Shown: in pieces, positions 42,330 through 52,182 of the stretch
Layout of the letters: every line of letters starts with the position of its first letter
How positions within the stretch are numbered: position 1 is the first letter of the stretch
Assembly (NCBI GenBank): GCA_964631235.1
Contig: CAZVZX010000011.1
Location: forward strand, 1 to 64,000
Source: JARKPK01 sp964631235
Lineage (GTDB): Bacteria; Planctomycetota; Planctomycetia; Pirellulales; Thermoguttaceae
DNA length: 64,000 nt
Direction of reading: 5' to 3'
Made by a program: the position numbers and the translations under genes
The notes under the pieces: generated by a model
Seen by the model: the letters and a program-made list of their open reading frames with translations, nothing else
Databases searched by the model: none
What the model was told of the DNA's origin: nothing

Positions 42330-45245
42330 TTAGAACTCCGACCAAGTGAATGCCGGCTGCCACTGCTCGATGAATTCATAGAGGCTCACGGCCGGCTGAC
42401 CGATGCCTTTTAGATCCGCGCGTGCGGCGAAATGCTCCGCGGATTGGAACAAGGGAATCAATGCGACCTCGTCGCGGCACACCTGATCGAGCAGGTGCAG
42501 CGCGTCGCGTGCTTGTTCGAACGATTGCGCCTCGTCCAGTCGCCGCAAGGCCCATTGACGCAGCGGCGACACCGGCAGGTCGAGGCCGTCGCGCCCGAAC
42601 AGCGTCAGCGCGTCGGTCAGCGGCTCGCACACCGGATAGACGACGTAAAGCAGATCGCAATCGTCGGGCACGCGGGCGGTGGGCGAAGCGAGCGGCTTCA
42701 ACTCGATGGCCAGCCCGAGCCACTGCCACTGCGAGGCTAATTGCGCAGCCGCCTGCTTGGCCGTTTCGTCCGGCGGGTAGGCCATCACAAGCTTCCAGGG
42801 AAGGGTTCGCGCCGAGGGACGCGGGACCGCGGAAACCGCCGACGTTGTGCCGCCCGGGGTCTTGCTCGGCGGCGGGGCTTCGTCGGGCGATGGCGGGGGC
42901 GGGGCGTAATGATCGTCGTCTTCCTCTTCCGACGACGACTCGCCCGAACCGCCCGGCGTCGAAGGCGTTCCTTCCTTTTCCTTCTTTGTGTCGGCGGTTG
43001 ATCCGCCGGTCGAGGCCGATGATCCCTCGCCGGGCTCGGCGGTGGGAGACGCGGGCGATGCAGGCGATTGCGTCCCATCGGCCGGGGCAGATGAAGTGCC
43101 CTCGGCCGGCGCGTTCTGTCCAGCGGGTTTTTCCGCATCGGCCGGGACCGCTGCCGGAGAGTCGTCGCCCTTCGATGCCGTTGAACCGCCGGGGCTCGCG
43201 GCGGCCTCGGCGTCGGCAGCGGCGGTTGCGGGCGCGGGTTCCGGCTTGCCTGCCGCAAGACGTTCCAGGGCGGAGAACAGGGCCACGGCCTGTATCGGAT
43301 CGAACTTGGCCGCCGGCAGTTGAGGATTCACCGCGTAGCGAAGCGGATCGTCGGGGCCGATGCCCAGCGGGAACGGCCCGCTTAGCGCGCGCCGCTCGCC
43401 GGTGGAACCGACGCTGCCGCCGATTTCTTCAAGCAGGCTGACGCGGTCGATGGCCGCAGCCAGCGCACGGCGGAAATCGGCCTGCGCGGTTGGGCCGCGC
43501 CGCGAGTTGACCAACACGGCGTGGACCAACGGCACGCGATACACTCCGACAATGAACCGTTTGTCCGCTTTGAGGCGTTCCGCTTCGGCCGCAGACAACC
43601 GATCGACCGCGGCAATTTCGCCCGACAGAAGCGCCTTGGCCGCTGCGGCCGACGACTCGAACCAGCGCACGACGATCTGACGCGGCATCGTGGCCGATGA
43701 GGCGAAGTAGTCGGGATTCAGATCGAACCCGCGGCCCGTCTTGCTCGGCAGATACGGCTGCCACCGCGAGCCGACGGATCCGGCGGCAAACGGGTATCGA
43801 TAGAGTGCGGCCACCGTTGCCTCGGGCCGTGGCAAGCGGCGCGGCCACGCAAACGCCACCCCGGTTGTTCCGATCGGGCTGGCCACTGCCTCGGCCGCCG
43901 CGCCACCGGGTTGAAGGCGATGCACCCGCGAAGCGCCGGCGGCCCAATGGCCGATCACCTCGGCCGGCGTCAGCGCGGGATGGTCGGCGGCGATGGTCAG
44001 CTTCCAAACCGGGTTCTCGCGATCGGCGGCGAACGACCCGACGGCCGATCGATACGTGCCGCCTCCTACGCCCGGAGCGACGAACTCGCACAACGGGCGG
44101 CAGAGCAACCGGCTGTCGCGACGGACCGCCCAATCGACATACCATATCGCGGCCTCCAACGAGTCGGTTCTCGGGGCCGACTCGGGCGCACCGGTGGAAT
44201 CATCGCCGGTCGAGCCGGCGCCGCTCGACCCGCGCACGCAGCCGACGACCACCGTCGGCCAGCGCCGGTGCAGCGTTTCGGCCAGTTGCCGCGCTTCGGG
44301 CAGCGAGGGCCAGATCTCGTCGATTCGGCGGCAAAGACGGCCGGCGGCGCCCGGATCGGTTTCGGCCGCCTTCTTCGCCTGTTCGAGCAGGGCCGCGGCT
44401 TGGGCGCGAAGCTGCTCTTCGCCGGCGACGGCCTTGGGGTGGTCGCGATAGCACTCGCGGAGGCTCCGCCACAGTCCCCGCGCGGCGGCATAGCGCTGCT
44501 GGGCCACGGCCTCGGCCGCGGCGCGTTCGGTCGCAATGCCCATCGCCGCATCGAGTCCGGCGCGCTTCGGGTTGCGCCGGTGCAACTCGCGGAGCATGAC
44601 CAGCGCGCCGGCATAGTCTTTTTGCCTCATCGACCATTTCGCTTCCTCGAACAGATAGTCTTCCACGGCTTCGGCCAAGCCGGGCAACTTCGGGTGGTTG
44701 CCTTCGAGGTAGCGGAACAGTTCGTAGGCCGCCTCGAGCTTGCCGGCGGCAGTCATCTTCTTGGCTTCGTCGAGAACGATCTGCTCGTACAGTTCGACCT
44801 TGGCCAGCGCGGCCCACGACACCTCGAAGAGCTTATCCGGCTCGCTGAACAGTTGGACTTGCAGGCGATCGGTCGGCTTCGGATTGGCCGGAAGCTCGCG
44901 CACCGGCAACCGCTTGATCTTGACGACCGTACTGCCGTACTGCGGCGTAAGCGTCAGCCGATCGAACGGCTCTTGTTGCAGCAGGGGTTCTTCGGGCGAT
45001 TCGTCCGCGGCCCGGGCCCACCCGCAGCAGCCCCAGCCCGCCGAAACGATCAGCAGTAGAGCGAATGTGATTCGCCCGTTGATGACCTTGTTCCTCGCAC
45101 CGAAACCGTGTTCGCCGGCAGGGACGGCGGTCGCCGGATCGAGGCAATGCCCAGAGGCGGTCGAACGATTCCCACGGCCGCGCTGCGCCGCGGCGGCAAT
45201 CGGAACGACGAAATTGATCGTCTTTCGAACGAAGCGACATCTCAT
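42330..45245 (-). CDS. membrane-anchored protein with helical repeats and a peptide/nickel-type solute-binding domain
   Basis: A 971-residue protein. An N-terminal hydrophobic segment (INGRITFALLLIVSAGWGCC) directs export. Residues about 90-290 are helical, TPR-like (AAYELFRYLEGNHPKLPGLA, AGALVMLRELHRRNPKRAGL). The remainder matches family 5 solute-binding proteins (OppA/DppA): NPDYF, IVVRWFESSAAAAKALLSGE, DFRRALAAAIDRVSLLEEIG and, after a Pro/Ser/Gly-rich insertion, KLVMAYPPDETAKQAAAQLA and DLLYVVYPVCEP. No permease or ATPase genes are nearby, so it may not serve an ordinary transporter. The start overlaps the upstream gene's stop (ATGA), which fixes it at 45245. Confidence 0.82.
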   Translation of the reverse strand: MRCRFVRKTINFVVPIAAAAQRGRGNRSTASGHCLDPATAVPAGEHGFGARNKVINGRITFALLLIVSAGWGCCGWARAADESPEEPLLQQEPFDRLTLTPQYGSTVVKIKRLPVRELPANPKPTDRLQVQLFSEPDKLFEVSWAALAKVELYEQIVLDEAKKMTAAGKLEAAYELFRYLEGNHPKLPGLAEAVEDYLFEEAKWSMRQKDYAGALVMLRELHRRNPKRAGLDAAMGIATERAAAEAVAQQRYAAARGLWRSLRECYRDHPKAVAGEEQLRAQAAALLEQAKKAAETDPGAAGRLCRRIDEIWPSLPEARQLAETLHRRWPTVVVGCVRGSSGAGSTGDDSTGAPESAPRTDSLEAAIWYVDWAVRRDSRLLCRPLCEFVAPGVGGGTYRSAVGSFAADRENPVWKLTIAADHPALTPAEVIGHWAAGASRVHRLQPGGAAAEAVASPIGTTGVAFAWPRRLPRPEATVAALYRYPFAAGSVGSRWQPYLPSKTGRGFDLNPDYFASSATMPRQIVVRWFESSAAAAKALLSGEIAAVDRLSAAEAERLKADKRFIVGVYRVPLVHAVLVNSRRGPTAQADFRRALAAAIDRVSLLEEIGGSVGSTGERRALSGPFPLGIGPDDPLRYAVNPQLPAAKFDPIQAVALFSALERLAAGKPEPAPATAAADAEAAASPGGSTASKGDDSPAAVPADAEKPAGQNAPAEGTSSAPADGTQSPASPASPTAEPGEGSSASTGGSTADTKKEKEGTPSTPGGSGESSSEEEDDDHYAPPPPSPDEAPPPSKTPGGTTSAVSAVPRPSARTLPWKLVMAYPPDETAKQAAAQLASQWQWLGLAIELKPLASPTARVPDDCDLLYVVYPVCEPLTDALTLFGRDGLDLPVSPLRQWALRRLDEAQSFEQARDALHLLDQVCRDEVALIPLFQSAEHFAARADLKGIGQPAVSLYEFIEQWQPAFTWSEF

Positions 45246-48200
45246 GGTTTTTTCACCAGGTACAGCGTGCCTTGCGAGCCGACGATGGCCCACACCTCGT
45301 CCAAATCGCAGGGCGGCCCGACAAAGGGAACGCCCAACTCGTCCCACTCGGCGGGACGCTGCGAGGCGGGCTTTTCGGGCTGATGGGCGGGGCGCGCGGG
45401 ATCGGCCGCGTCGTTCGCCTTTTCGATGCTCGGTTGCGGATCGGTGCGGACGATCAGCTCGGCGCTGCGGCCGCCGCGACCGCGGATGCGGCAGCGCCCG
45501 CCATCGATCGCTTCCAGCCAAAGCGCGTGGCCGTCACCCGGATCGTTGCCGACCACGGCCCAATCGGGCAACGGGGCCGTGGCGCCAACCGTGCCTCGCA
45601 GCGGATCGATCAACATCGCCTGGCCGTTGCGATTGACCGCCAGCAGCCAGCCGCCGAACACAAGCGGTCGGGCCGCCAGCCGGCCCGGCACGGTTACCGC
45701 TTGAGCCGTCGATTCGCCCGGTCGATAGACGAGCAGCTCTTCTCCCTCGCGACCGTGTGCGGCCAATACCCCATCGGGCAGCACATAGGCGCAACGGAGC
45801 GGCTCGCGCAGACGAAGCGCGCCGATCGTCGCCGCGGGCGTGTCGATCGTCTCCGGCGGCGACGTGATCGAACTTTCGAACAGTTCCCCGGTGGCCAACA
45901 ACCATCGCACCGTGCCCGATGCTTTTCCGGGGGCGGCCGGGCCGGCGGCCGGCGCGGCCAACGAAGTGCGCCAAACCGCCTTGTCGGCGGCGAGGTCGAT
46001 GGCCGAAACCGTGCATCCGCCATGTACGCTGCGCTGCACGCATACGAGCATGTTCCCGCGGCTCAACGGGGGTTGCAAGAACCAGCCGGGCCCAGTCGCC
46101 TTGGCGGTTGGGCCGGCCTTTGCCCGTCCGGACGAGTCGAACTCGACGCGACGAAGTCGGTCGCCGGCGATCCACACTTGGTCGCCCGCAAACACCGGAT
46201 GAAGGGCCGCCCCGATCGGCAATCCGCTGGTTTTCCGGCTTTGGTCGGCTGTTCGACTCGACGGATCCCAGCGGTTCCAATCGAGCGGCTCGCCGCAGGG
46301 TTTCACCGGGGCGGCATCATCGCCTTCATCGAGGCGAAAGACGTAGACGTTGCCCGCATCGGTGCAGACGACCGCGCGGCGGCCGTCGCATTGCATCGGG
46401 CACGGCACCGAACCCTCCAACACGAATTCGCCCGCGCGAACCAGCGCCGGTTGCCGATCGGCCTGCCGACGGAACACCAGCAGGGCCGAGCGGGTCAACC
46501 CGCGACTGACCGTCAGCAGTACGACGCGCGGGGTGACCACGGGCGGATGACGCACTTCGCCCCATTCATGGCCCACCGTGATCGACTCGGCGCGGGCATC
46601 GTCGGTGTGTAAGGCGAACAGGGTCCATTGCTCAGCCGGCACGTAGAACCACTTGCCCTCGGTGTCGGTGCCCGGCGCGGTCGCCGGCGGAATGGGCAGC
46701 AGCCATTCGGCGCGGGCCTCGCCCGACTCGGCGTCGAAGACGCGCACCGTGCCACCACGCAGCGAGACGCGCACCGCAGAGCCGGCCACCACCGGCGGGC
46801 CGAGCGGGTCGGAATCAAGCGGGGCGCGCCATCGGGCCTTGCCCGTGGCCGGATCGATTCGCACAATCGACCGCTCTTGGAACCGCTGTGCAAAGACCCA
46901 ATCGGTGTTCGGCGCGGCATCCACAGGTACCGGGTCGGTGCAGCACCCGGCGGCTGAAGCGCCAACCGAGCGCCGCCACCGCAGTCGCCCGTCGGAGGCC
47001 AAGGCGTAAATCCGACCGGCGAACGGCACGGCCAACATCGGCGGCAATTGCGGCACCGGATTGCCAGCGGCTATCTCGCGCGTGTAGGGGGTGATCGTTT
47101 GCGGCTGGGGCAAGTCGTCCACGGCGGACGCCGGCTTCTCCGGCGATTGCCGACGCGGAGCGTGGCCGGCCAGCGCCGCCTCGACAACCGTGCGCAATCC
47201 CTCATCGTCGCGGAGCTCGGGATAGTGCGCCAACAGCGTGCGCCGCAGCCGCAGCACTTCGGCTGGACGATCGGCCGCGGCACGGATCGCCTCGATGGCA
47301 GCCGTGCGGCGCGCCTCGCGTTGGGCTTCGTAATGCTGTTTGCCCAGAGTGTCTTCCGCCCGATCCAACCGTTGGGCCGTAAAGTCGATCTGCGGCATCG
47401 TTTCGGCCGCTAAATCGAGCAAGAGCAGCCCGTCGCGCGCCGCGTGTGCATCGCCTTGGCCCGCCGCTTCGGCCAAGCCGGAGATCATCGACGCCAGCGG
47501 CACCGTCAGCCGCGAAGCCGCCTCGGCAAAGCCGGACAGAACGGCTAACTCGGGCAACAACGTTGCCGCTTGTTGCGAGGCGGTCGCCCATTGCTTCTCG
47601 CCGGCCAATTGTTGAATCATCGCAATGCCGCGGCGGAGCCGAGCGCGCTCCGCTTGCGGGTGCGATGCAAATGAACCGAGGAAATCGTCGTAGAGCTTGA
47701 CCGCCTCGGCATAGTTGCCGCTGTCGTAGGCTTGGTCGGCACGGGCCAGTTCGCCGCTGCCGTCGGAACGATTCATTACGATGACGACGACAACAATCAC
47801 GACCAGCAGCACTGCGGCGCCCACCGCTCCCCCGACAAGCAGCGACTTGGGAATGACGATCGGCCGCCGGGGCGCCGCCGACGGCCCCAGCGGGCTGCCG
47901 CCCAACGGACCGGCGCCGCCGAGTGGCGCCTTCGCGGCGCCGGTCGGCGCCGCCATGCCCGGCGCAGCGGCCGGTTCGTTGAGCAGCGATTCTAAGCTGC
48001 CGAGATCGGGCAGGCTGCCCAGCGGATCGAGCGAGTCGCCCAGCGGGGGCAACTCGTCGGCCAAGAGCGATGCCAGATCGTCGTTGCTCGACGACGCAGA
48101 GGCCGGCTTCTTCTTCGCGCTTTCCGCCGCCGATGGGCCGGAAGCCGAAATCTGCCGCTTAGCTGCCGAAGCTCCCCCGCCTGTGCCCCCGGGCGATTTC

Positions 48201-48505
48201 GCCCCGGAGGAACCTGACGCGCCGCCGGTGGATTTACCGGTCGATGAAGCGCCGCCGGCAGCAGTCTTCCCGGCCGCGGCCCCGCCGCCAGCGGCCGTCT
48301 TGCTTGGCGAAGAATCGCTGCCGCCGGAGGTCTTGCCGGCCGAAGATCCACCGCCCGCCGTGCCGGGCGATTTGGGCCCTGCTGCGCCCGAGGCAGCGGC
48401 CCCACCCGACGCCGCCGGCTGTTTATCCGGCGGAACGCCCTCGTGGGAAGGAGGTAATTTTCGCTGAGGATCGATTTTCTTGCCGGTTTCGTGCGGATCA
48501 GTCAT
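45242..48505 (-). CDS. single-pass membrane protein with TPR-like and PQQ-type beta-propeller regions
   Basis: A 1087-residue protein. The first 215 residues are low complexity, rich in Gly, Ala, Ser, Lys and Pro, with repeated GKT/GKS units. A membrane helix (about 220-245) is followed by a helical region (LARADQAYDSGNYAEAVKLY is TPR-like) and a beta-propeller with PQQ-type blades, such as GRIYALASDGRLRWRRSVGA, RIDPATGKARWRAPLDSDP and RVFDAESGEARAEW. The topology suggests a cytoplasmic disordered tail and an extracytoplasmic propeller. Its stop overlaps the start of the solute-binding-like gene, so the two are translationally coupled and probably work together. The function is unknown. Confidence 0.82.
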   Translation of the reverse strand: MTDPHETGKKIDPQRKLPPSHEGVPPDKQPAASGGAAASGAAGPKSPGTAGGGSSAGKTSGGSDSSPSKTAAGGGAAAGKTAAGGASSTGKSTGGASGSSGAKSPGGTGGGASAAKRQISASGPSAAESAKKKPASASSSNDDLASLLADELPPLGDSLDPLGSLPDLGSLESLLNEPAAAPGMAAPTGAAKAPLGGAGPLGGSPLGPSAAPRRPIVIPKSLLVGGAVGAAVLLVVIVVVVIVMNRSDGSGELARADQAYDSGNYAEAVKLYDDFLGSFASHPQAERARLRRGIAMIQQLAGEKQWATASQQAATLLPELAVLSGFAEAASRLTVPLASMISGLAEAAGQGDAHAARDGLLLLDLAAETMPQIDFTAQRLDRAEDTLGKQHYEAQREARRTAAIEAIRAAADRPAEVLRLRRTLLAHYPELRDDEGLRTVVEAALAGHAPRRQSPEKPASAVDDLPQPQTITPYTREIAAGNPVPQLPPMLAVPFAGRIYALASDGRLRWRRSVGASAAGCCTDPVPVDAAPNTDWVFAQRFQERSIVRIDPATGKARWRAPLDSDPLGPPVVAGSAVRVSLRGGTVRVFDAESGEARAEWLLPIPPATAPGTDTEGKWFYVPAEQWTLFALHTDDARAESITVGHEWGEVRHPPVVTPRVVLLTVSRGLTRSALLVFRRQADRQPALVRAGEFVLEGSVPCPMQCDGRRAVVCTDAGNVYVFRLDEGDDAAPVKPCGEPLDWNRWDPSSRTADQSRKTSGLPIGAALHPVFAGDQVWIAGDRLRRVEFDSSGRAKAGPTAKATGPGWFLQPPLSRGNMLVCVQRSVHGGCTVSAIDLAADKAVWRTSLAAPAAGPAAPGKASGTVRWLLATGELFESSITSPPETIDTPAATIGALRLREPLRCAYVLPDGVLAAHGREGEELLVYRPGESTAQAVTVPGRLAARPLVFGGWLLAVNRNGQAMLIDPLRGTVGATAPLPDWAVVGNDPGDGHALWLEAIDGGRCRIRGRGGRSAELIVRTDPQPSIEKANDAADPARPAHQPEKPASQRPAEWDELGVPFVGPPCDLDEVWAIVGSQGTLYLVKKP

Positions 48506-49170
48506 GAGCAATGATTCGTGATGAGAAGGTGGTGAATAGGCATTCCCCTCGCTACGCTGAGGTGCCCGCGATTGACGGTCCGATTGCTCAAGACTCTTCG
48601 TCGCGCCGGCGCGCTCGTCGTCTAACGAACGAGCAACTCGCCGGAGCGTTTTGTCCCTCGCACTTCGTGAAATGATTACTTTCTTACAGGAAAAAAGCGA
48701 CCATTTCGGCGCGCGAGGAGGATATCTTGAGGACGAACCGATCGGGCACTGCTGCGCAACGCCTATCGTTCCGTGCCGGACCGTACGCGGCCCGGCCTCC
48801 CGCGACCTCTTCCGCGCGGGGCCTGTCGATGCTCGATCTTACCCCGTCGCCCGTGGCGCCAACGTGCAATCGGCGTGGACGGCTGCCCGCCCGTTCGGCA
48901 AGGGGTTCTCCCGAGAATCGACGCACTTCTCTGTTCTGTCACACTGTTCCGCCGAGACTCCGCGACAGCCGCCGCCGGTCTCGAACAATCGCTCGCTGGT
49001 CCTCCGGGGTCAAAGATGTTTCGGTACGCTGAAGATTCGACGTTTTGATGCTGTTGGGCAACGCCCGGGAACAACCGGGAATAACTGTGACGACCATTGC
49101 GCGCCGCCACGGCAATAATATGAATGTCTCTAAAAAATCGGCTCTTTCGGCTCCGCGCGATGCCGTTCCG
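48506..49170. other. intergenic region with family C hairpin
   Basis: About 665 bp between two minus-strand genes. It contains the third family C hairpin (48667-48716). Other short open frames are not convincing and no RNA gene is recognised. Confidence 0.45.
48667..48716 (+). repeat. family C hairpin repeat, copy 3
   Basis: GAAATGATTACTTTCTTACA and AGCGACCATTTCGGCGCGCG align with copy 1 along the whole unit. The stem is GAAATG paired with CATTTC. Confidence 0.5.
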
Positions 49171-50025
49171 TCATTGGAACCACTGTTCGACAACGACGAA
49201 CTCATACCCGTCATCGCTCGCGCGGATGTCGAATCGCGTTTTGCGCACTCGTTCGGCCCGCGGTCCAGCCGCCTGCCGTTCGAGTTCGGTGAGTTTCTTT
49301 TCGAGTTCCGGGGGCAGTAGTTTCAGCAAGACGCGGTTGCGCGCCTCGACGCCGGCCCGATGGAGCAATTCCAAGTCGGCCAGCGAGAGTTCGCCCCCGC
49401 GCCAAGTAAGATAAAATCGCTTTTCTTCGGCCGCTTTGCCCGTGCGCGTTGTCGGCTTGTCGGCCGAAAGCCGCGAAACATAGAGCAACATTCCCTCAGG
49501 CAGCACCACGGCCAACTCGATGCCGAAAAAGTCGAGCTGTTTGGCGTACGTTTCCACCGTTTGCCCCTTGGGAAACCGAATCTCCCAATTGCGCTGAGCC
49601 GTTGTTTCTTCCTTCGCTTTGACGATCCGGCGTCGGCCGGCGGCCGCGGCTTCGGTCAACTCCGTATCTTGTTGCCGCGCCAGTAGCACGGGAGCGGCCG
49701 CCGCCAACGAATCCGCCCAATCGGTCGGCGCGGTCGGCGTTGCGCCGGGCAAGACTTTTGGTGGAGGCGTCAACGGGGCCGTCGCATAGTCGGGAAGCTC
49801 GGCGACCATCGGCGTAAACGGTTTGCCCGCCGAGGCGGTCGGCGCAGCCTCTTTCGAACCGCCGCAGCCGAGCAACACGACCGCCCCGAGAAGCAGTGCG
49901 ATCGACCCGGCGATGCGATCTTCCGACCGCCCGGCGCAGCACATGCCCCGCGAACGATCGCTCAACCTTCGCCGCACCGGCGACTGTTGTGGCAATCTGT
50001 TGCTTGTCGCCGCTTGCGTTTTCAT
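49171..50025 (-). CDS. predicted lipoprotein of unknown function
   Basis: A 284-residue protein. After a basic N-terminal extension, a hydrophobic stretch (IAGSIALLLGAVVLLGCGGS) ends in a lipobox (VLLGC), so it is lipid-anchored. A Pro/Ala linker is followed by a folded part, with WEIRFPKGQTVETYAKQLDF and FFGIELAVVLPEGMLLYVSR, and a basic amphipathic C-terminus. I recognise no family. GGAGAG precedes the ATG at 50025. It is downstream of the prenyltransferase-like gene, with family A repeat copy 7 between them. Confidence 0.78.
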   Translation of the reverse strand: MKTQAATSNRLPQQSPVRRRLSDRSRGMCCAGRSEDRIAGSIALLLGAVVLLGCGGSKEAAPTASAGKPFTPMVAELPDYATAPLTPPPKVLPGATPTAPTDWADSLAAAAPVLLARQQDTELTEAAAAGRRRIVKAKEETTAQRNWEIRFPKGQTVETYAKQLDFFGIELAVVLPEGMLLYVSRLSADKPTTRTGKAAEEKRFYLTWRGGELSLADLELLHRAGVEARNRVLLKLLPPELEKKLTELERQAAGPRAERVRKTRFDIRASDDGYEFVVVEQWFQ

Positions 50026-50079
50026 CGGCTACGCTCTCCCAGCAGGCTGCCGGTGCATGCCGGCCTCGATCGAACCGCC

Positions 50080-50170
50080 GAAAACGAAACGCGGTTCGAA
50101 CGAAGACCGCACGCCAAAAAACCGCTTCGTTGCATCTGCGGCCGCTGCTGCCGTTGCGTGAAACTCTTCA
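50080..50170 (+). repeat. family A miniature repeat, copy 7
   Basis: Shared blocks: AAAACGAAACGCGGTTCGAA, CCGCACGCC, AACCGCTTCGTTGCATCTGC and GGCCGCTGCTGCCGTTGCGT, then GAAACTCTTCA. Its right end overlaps the stop codon of the prenyltransferase-like gene. The left end is shorter than in other copies. Confidence 0.68.
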
Positions 50171-51799
50171 GGGCGCAACCTCCGCGTCGGGCCGCACGGC
50201 CAACAACCACGCTTTCCAGCGGGCGATTTCATCGCGGCGCTGCAACTCGTTGGCCGGCGGCGAGGGCGCCTCGTCGGTTCTTCGGCTCAAACGGAGCAAG
50301 CCCGCACGGGCCTCGGCCGCCACCTCTGCGTTGTCATCGCCCAGTGCGCGAATCAACACCGGGGCATGGTTCAAATTACGCACGCGGCCCAGCGCGCGGA
50401 CCGCCGCCAGCCGAGCCAACGCCGAAGAGTGCCGCGACAGGGCTTCGAGTCGGCTGAAGTGCTGCGCCGTCAACGCCTGAATCTGCTCCAGAGGCATTTC
50501 CTCGATGGCGTCGAGCGCGCGGGCGAAGTCGGCGTGTTCGGGCCGGTCGAGCAGGGCCATCAGCTCCTCGGTCGGATCGCGGTCCGACTTGACCACCACG
50601 CGGCCGAGCCGCACTTCAACGGCGTCGGTCTGCCGCGGCAACCCGTGCCCGACAACCATCACGCCGGCATTGAAGCTCCGCGCCTTTTCGATGCTCTTCT
50701 TGCTCGATCGCAGCAAGAACAGCGCACCGAACGCCGTGTCGGCCGTCGGCCCGGCCTTGCTGTTCCAACTGCCGTTTTCGGCCTGAGTGCGGATCAGCAT
50801 TCGGGCGCCTTCGTTGTACCAGCGAGGTTCTTTATCGCTTCGGCCCTCGGCCAACTCGCGGAAACTCCAATAACGCTCCAAAGCGTAGAGGTAGTAGTGC
50901 GTCCAACCGGGCGGCTCAACATCGAAATGAGTGCGCAGCCAAGTATTGCCGCGATTCAGCGCCGCGCGGAGGATCCGCGGGTCCACCTTCGATTTCACTT
51001 CTTCTTTCTCGGGGTTCTCGACCTTGGGTTTCACTTCGCGGAAAACCACCGGAAGATCATCGCGACGCTCGGGACGACTGCCCAACCCCAGCAAATCGGC
51101 GCAAATGTAAAGGCTGCCCATGCCGGCGGCCGTCATGCTGTGCTTCACCCCCGATTGCTTGACCGGCGTGAAATCGTCCGCCACCTTGCCCTGATAGCCG
51201 AACCCTCCGCTGGGGTCCTGCGTTTTCAACAACCAAATGGCCACATTCTCCAGCGACGTTTGCGACATGCTGAACCCGGCCTGCGCGGCCTCCCAGGCGC
51301 TGAGCACGGCATACTGCGTCATCGAGGTGTCGCCCGTCTCGCGATCGGGATAGCCCCATCCGCCGTGCGGCTTTTGCCGCACCTCGTACGACTTGAGCAA
51401 CAAGACGATTTCGTTGTGATACTTGCTAGGATCGAGCGTGACCAAGAAGATGATCGCCAAGCCCGTGCTATAAAGATCGTTCTTGATGTCGGCGGCCTCT
51501 TTGTTGGCCACGGCGCGGACAATCGCCTCGGCGGCCGCCGCGATCTTCGGGTGATCGGCCGGAGCACCGTACTTCAGAAGAACCAAGCCCACCAGCGCCC
51601 GAGCACCGATCCGGGTATCGTTCGCTTCGTCCGATTCGAGGAACTTGACGGCTTTGGCCACGGCCGCGCGGACTTCGGGGCTGTCGGGCGTCAGGGCCGA
51701 CGCCGTGCTCCCGGCCGCAAAAAGAAAGAGAGCCGCCCCTCCCAACACAACCGCCCGCACTGCGGCCGTCCGCGAGACGCCGACTGCTCTGCCGCCCAT
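50168..51799 (-). CDS. prenyltransferase/squalene-oxidase-repeat protein with HEAT-like C-terminus
   Basis: A 543-residue secreted protein: signal peptide (RAVVLGGAALFLFAAGSTAS), then alpha/alpha-toroid repeats of the terpenoid cyclase/prenyltransferase type (KPHGGWGYPDRETGDTSMTQ, KTQDPSGGFGYQGK, IRTQAENGSWNSKAGPTADT, with QxxxGxW-like motifs). The last 130 residues resemble HEAT repeats (LARLAAVRALGRVRNLNHAP, VLIRALGDDNAEVAAEARAG). The catalytic DxDD of squalene cyclases is not seen, so it is likely a binding protein. GGAGGA precedes the ATG. A strong promoter-like site lies 390 bp upstream. Confidence 0.85.
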   Translation of the reverse strand: MGGRAVGVSRTAAVRAVVLGGAALFLFAAGSTASALTPDSPEVRAAVAKAVKFLESDEANDTRIGARALVGLVLLKYGAPADHPKIAAAAEAIVRAVANKEAADIKNDLYSTGLAIIFLVTLDPSKYHNEIVLLLKSYEVRQKPHGGWGYPDRETGDTSMTQYAVLSAWEAAQAGFSMSQTSLENVAIWLLKTQDPSGGFGYQGKVADDFTPVKQSGVKHSMTAAGMGSLYICADLLGLGSRPERRDDLPVVFREVKPKVENPEKEEVKSKVDPRILRAALNRGNTWLRTHFDVEPPGWTHYYLYALERYWSFRELAEGRSDKEPRWYNEGARMLIRTQAENGSWNSKAGPTADTAFGALFLLRSSKKSIEKARSFNAGVMVVGHGLPRQTDAVEVRLGRVVVKSDRDPTEELMALLDRPEHADFARALDAIEEMPLEQIQALTAQHFSRLEALSRHSSALARLAAVRALGRVRNLNHAPVLIRALGDDNAEVAAEARAGLLRLSRRTDEAPSPPANELQRRDEIARWKAWLLAVRPDAEVAP

Positions 51800-52182
51800 C
51801 GCGTCGTCCTCCGGTTAATGAAGACGCCATCGCCGGCCCGCCCCACCTTTGGGATGTTCGGACCGTTTCCTCTGTTCCGCTCAAGGCCGCAATGCCGCAG
51901 CAGGCTCGATCGTTGCCGGCGGCGTCGCCGCAATCATCCCCATTGCGGCCGACCGCCCACGGCACAGCAGCCGCACAAGTGCCGCCAATTGCCGCTAAGT
52001 GCCGGAAATCGCCCCAAGAATCGCAGCACCGAATGACTCGCCGTACCGAGCGCCGAACGCGCTGCCGCAGCCCCTCCGCTGAAAAACAGCTCCACGCGCT
52101 GGGGAAAACGGTCGTTGTCGCAGCGAATCGGCCGATCGCAAACTGTGCCGGATCTCGCCGCGTGCCGTTTTCCGCGGTTTCA

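Noticed and set aside
42422..43441. 339-codon Arg-rich open frame opposite the solute-binding-like gene
   Set aside because: Antisense of the Pro/Ser/Gly-rich linker, giving Arg-rich nonsense; no conservation expected.
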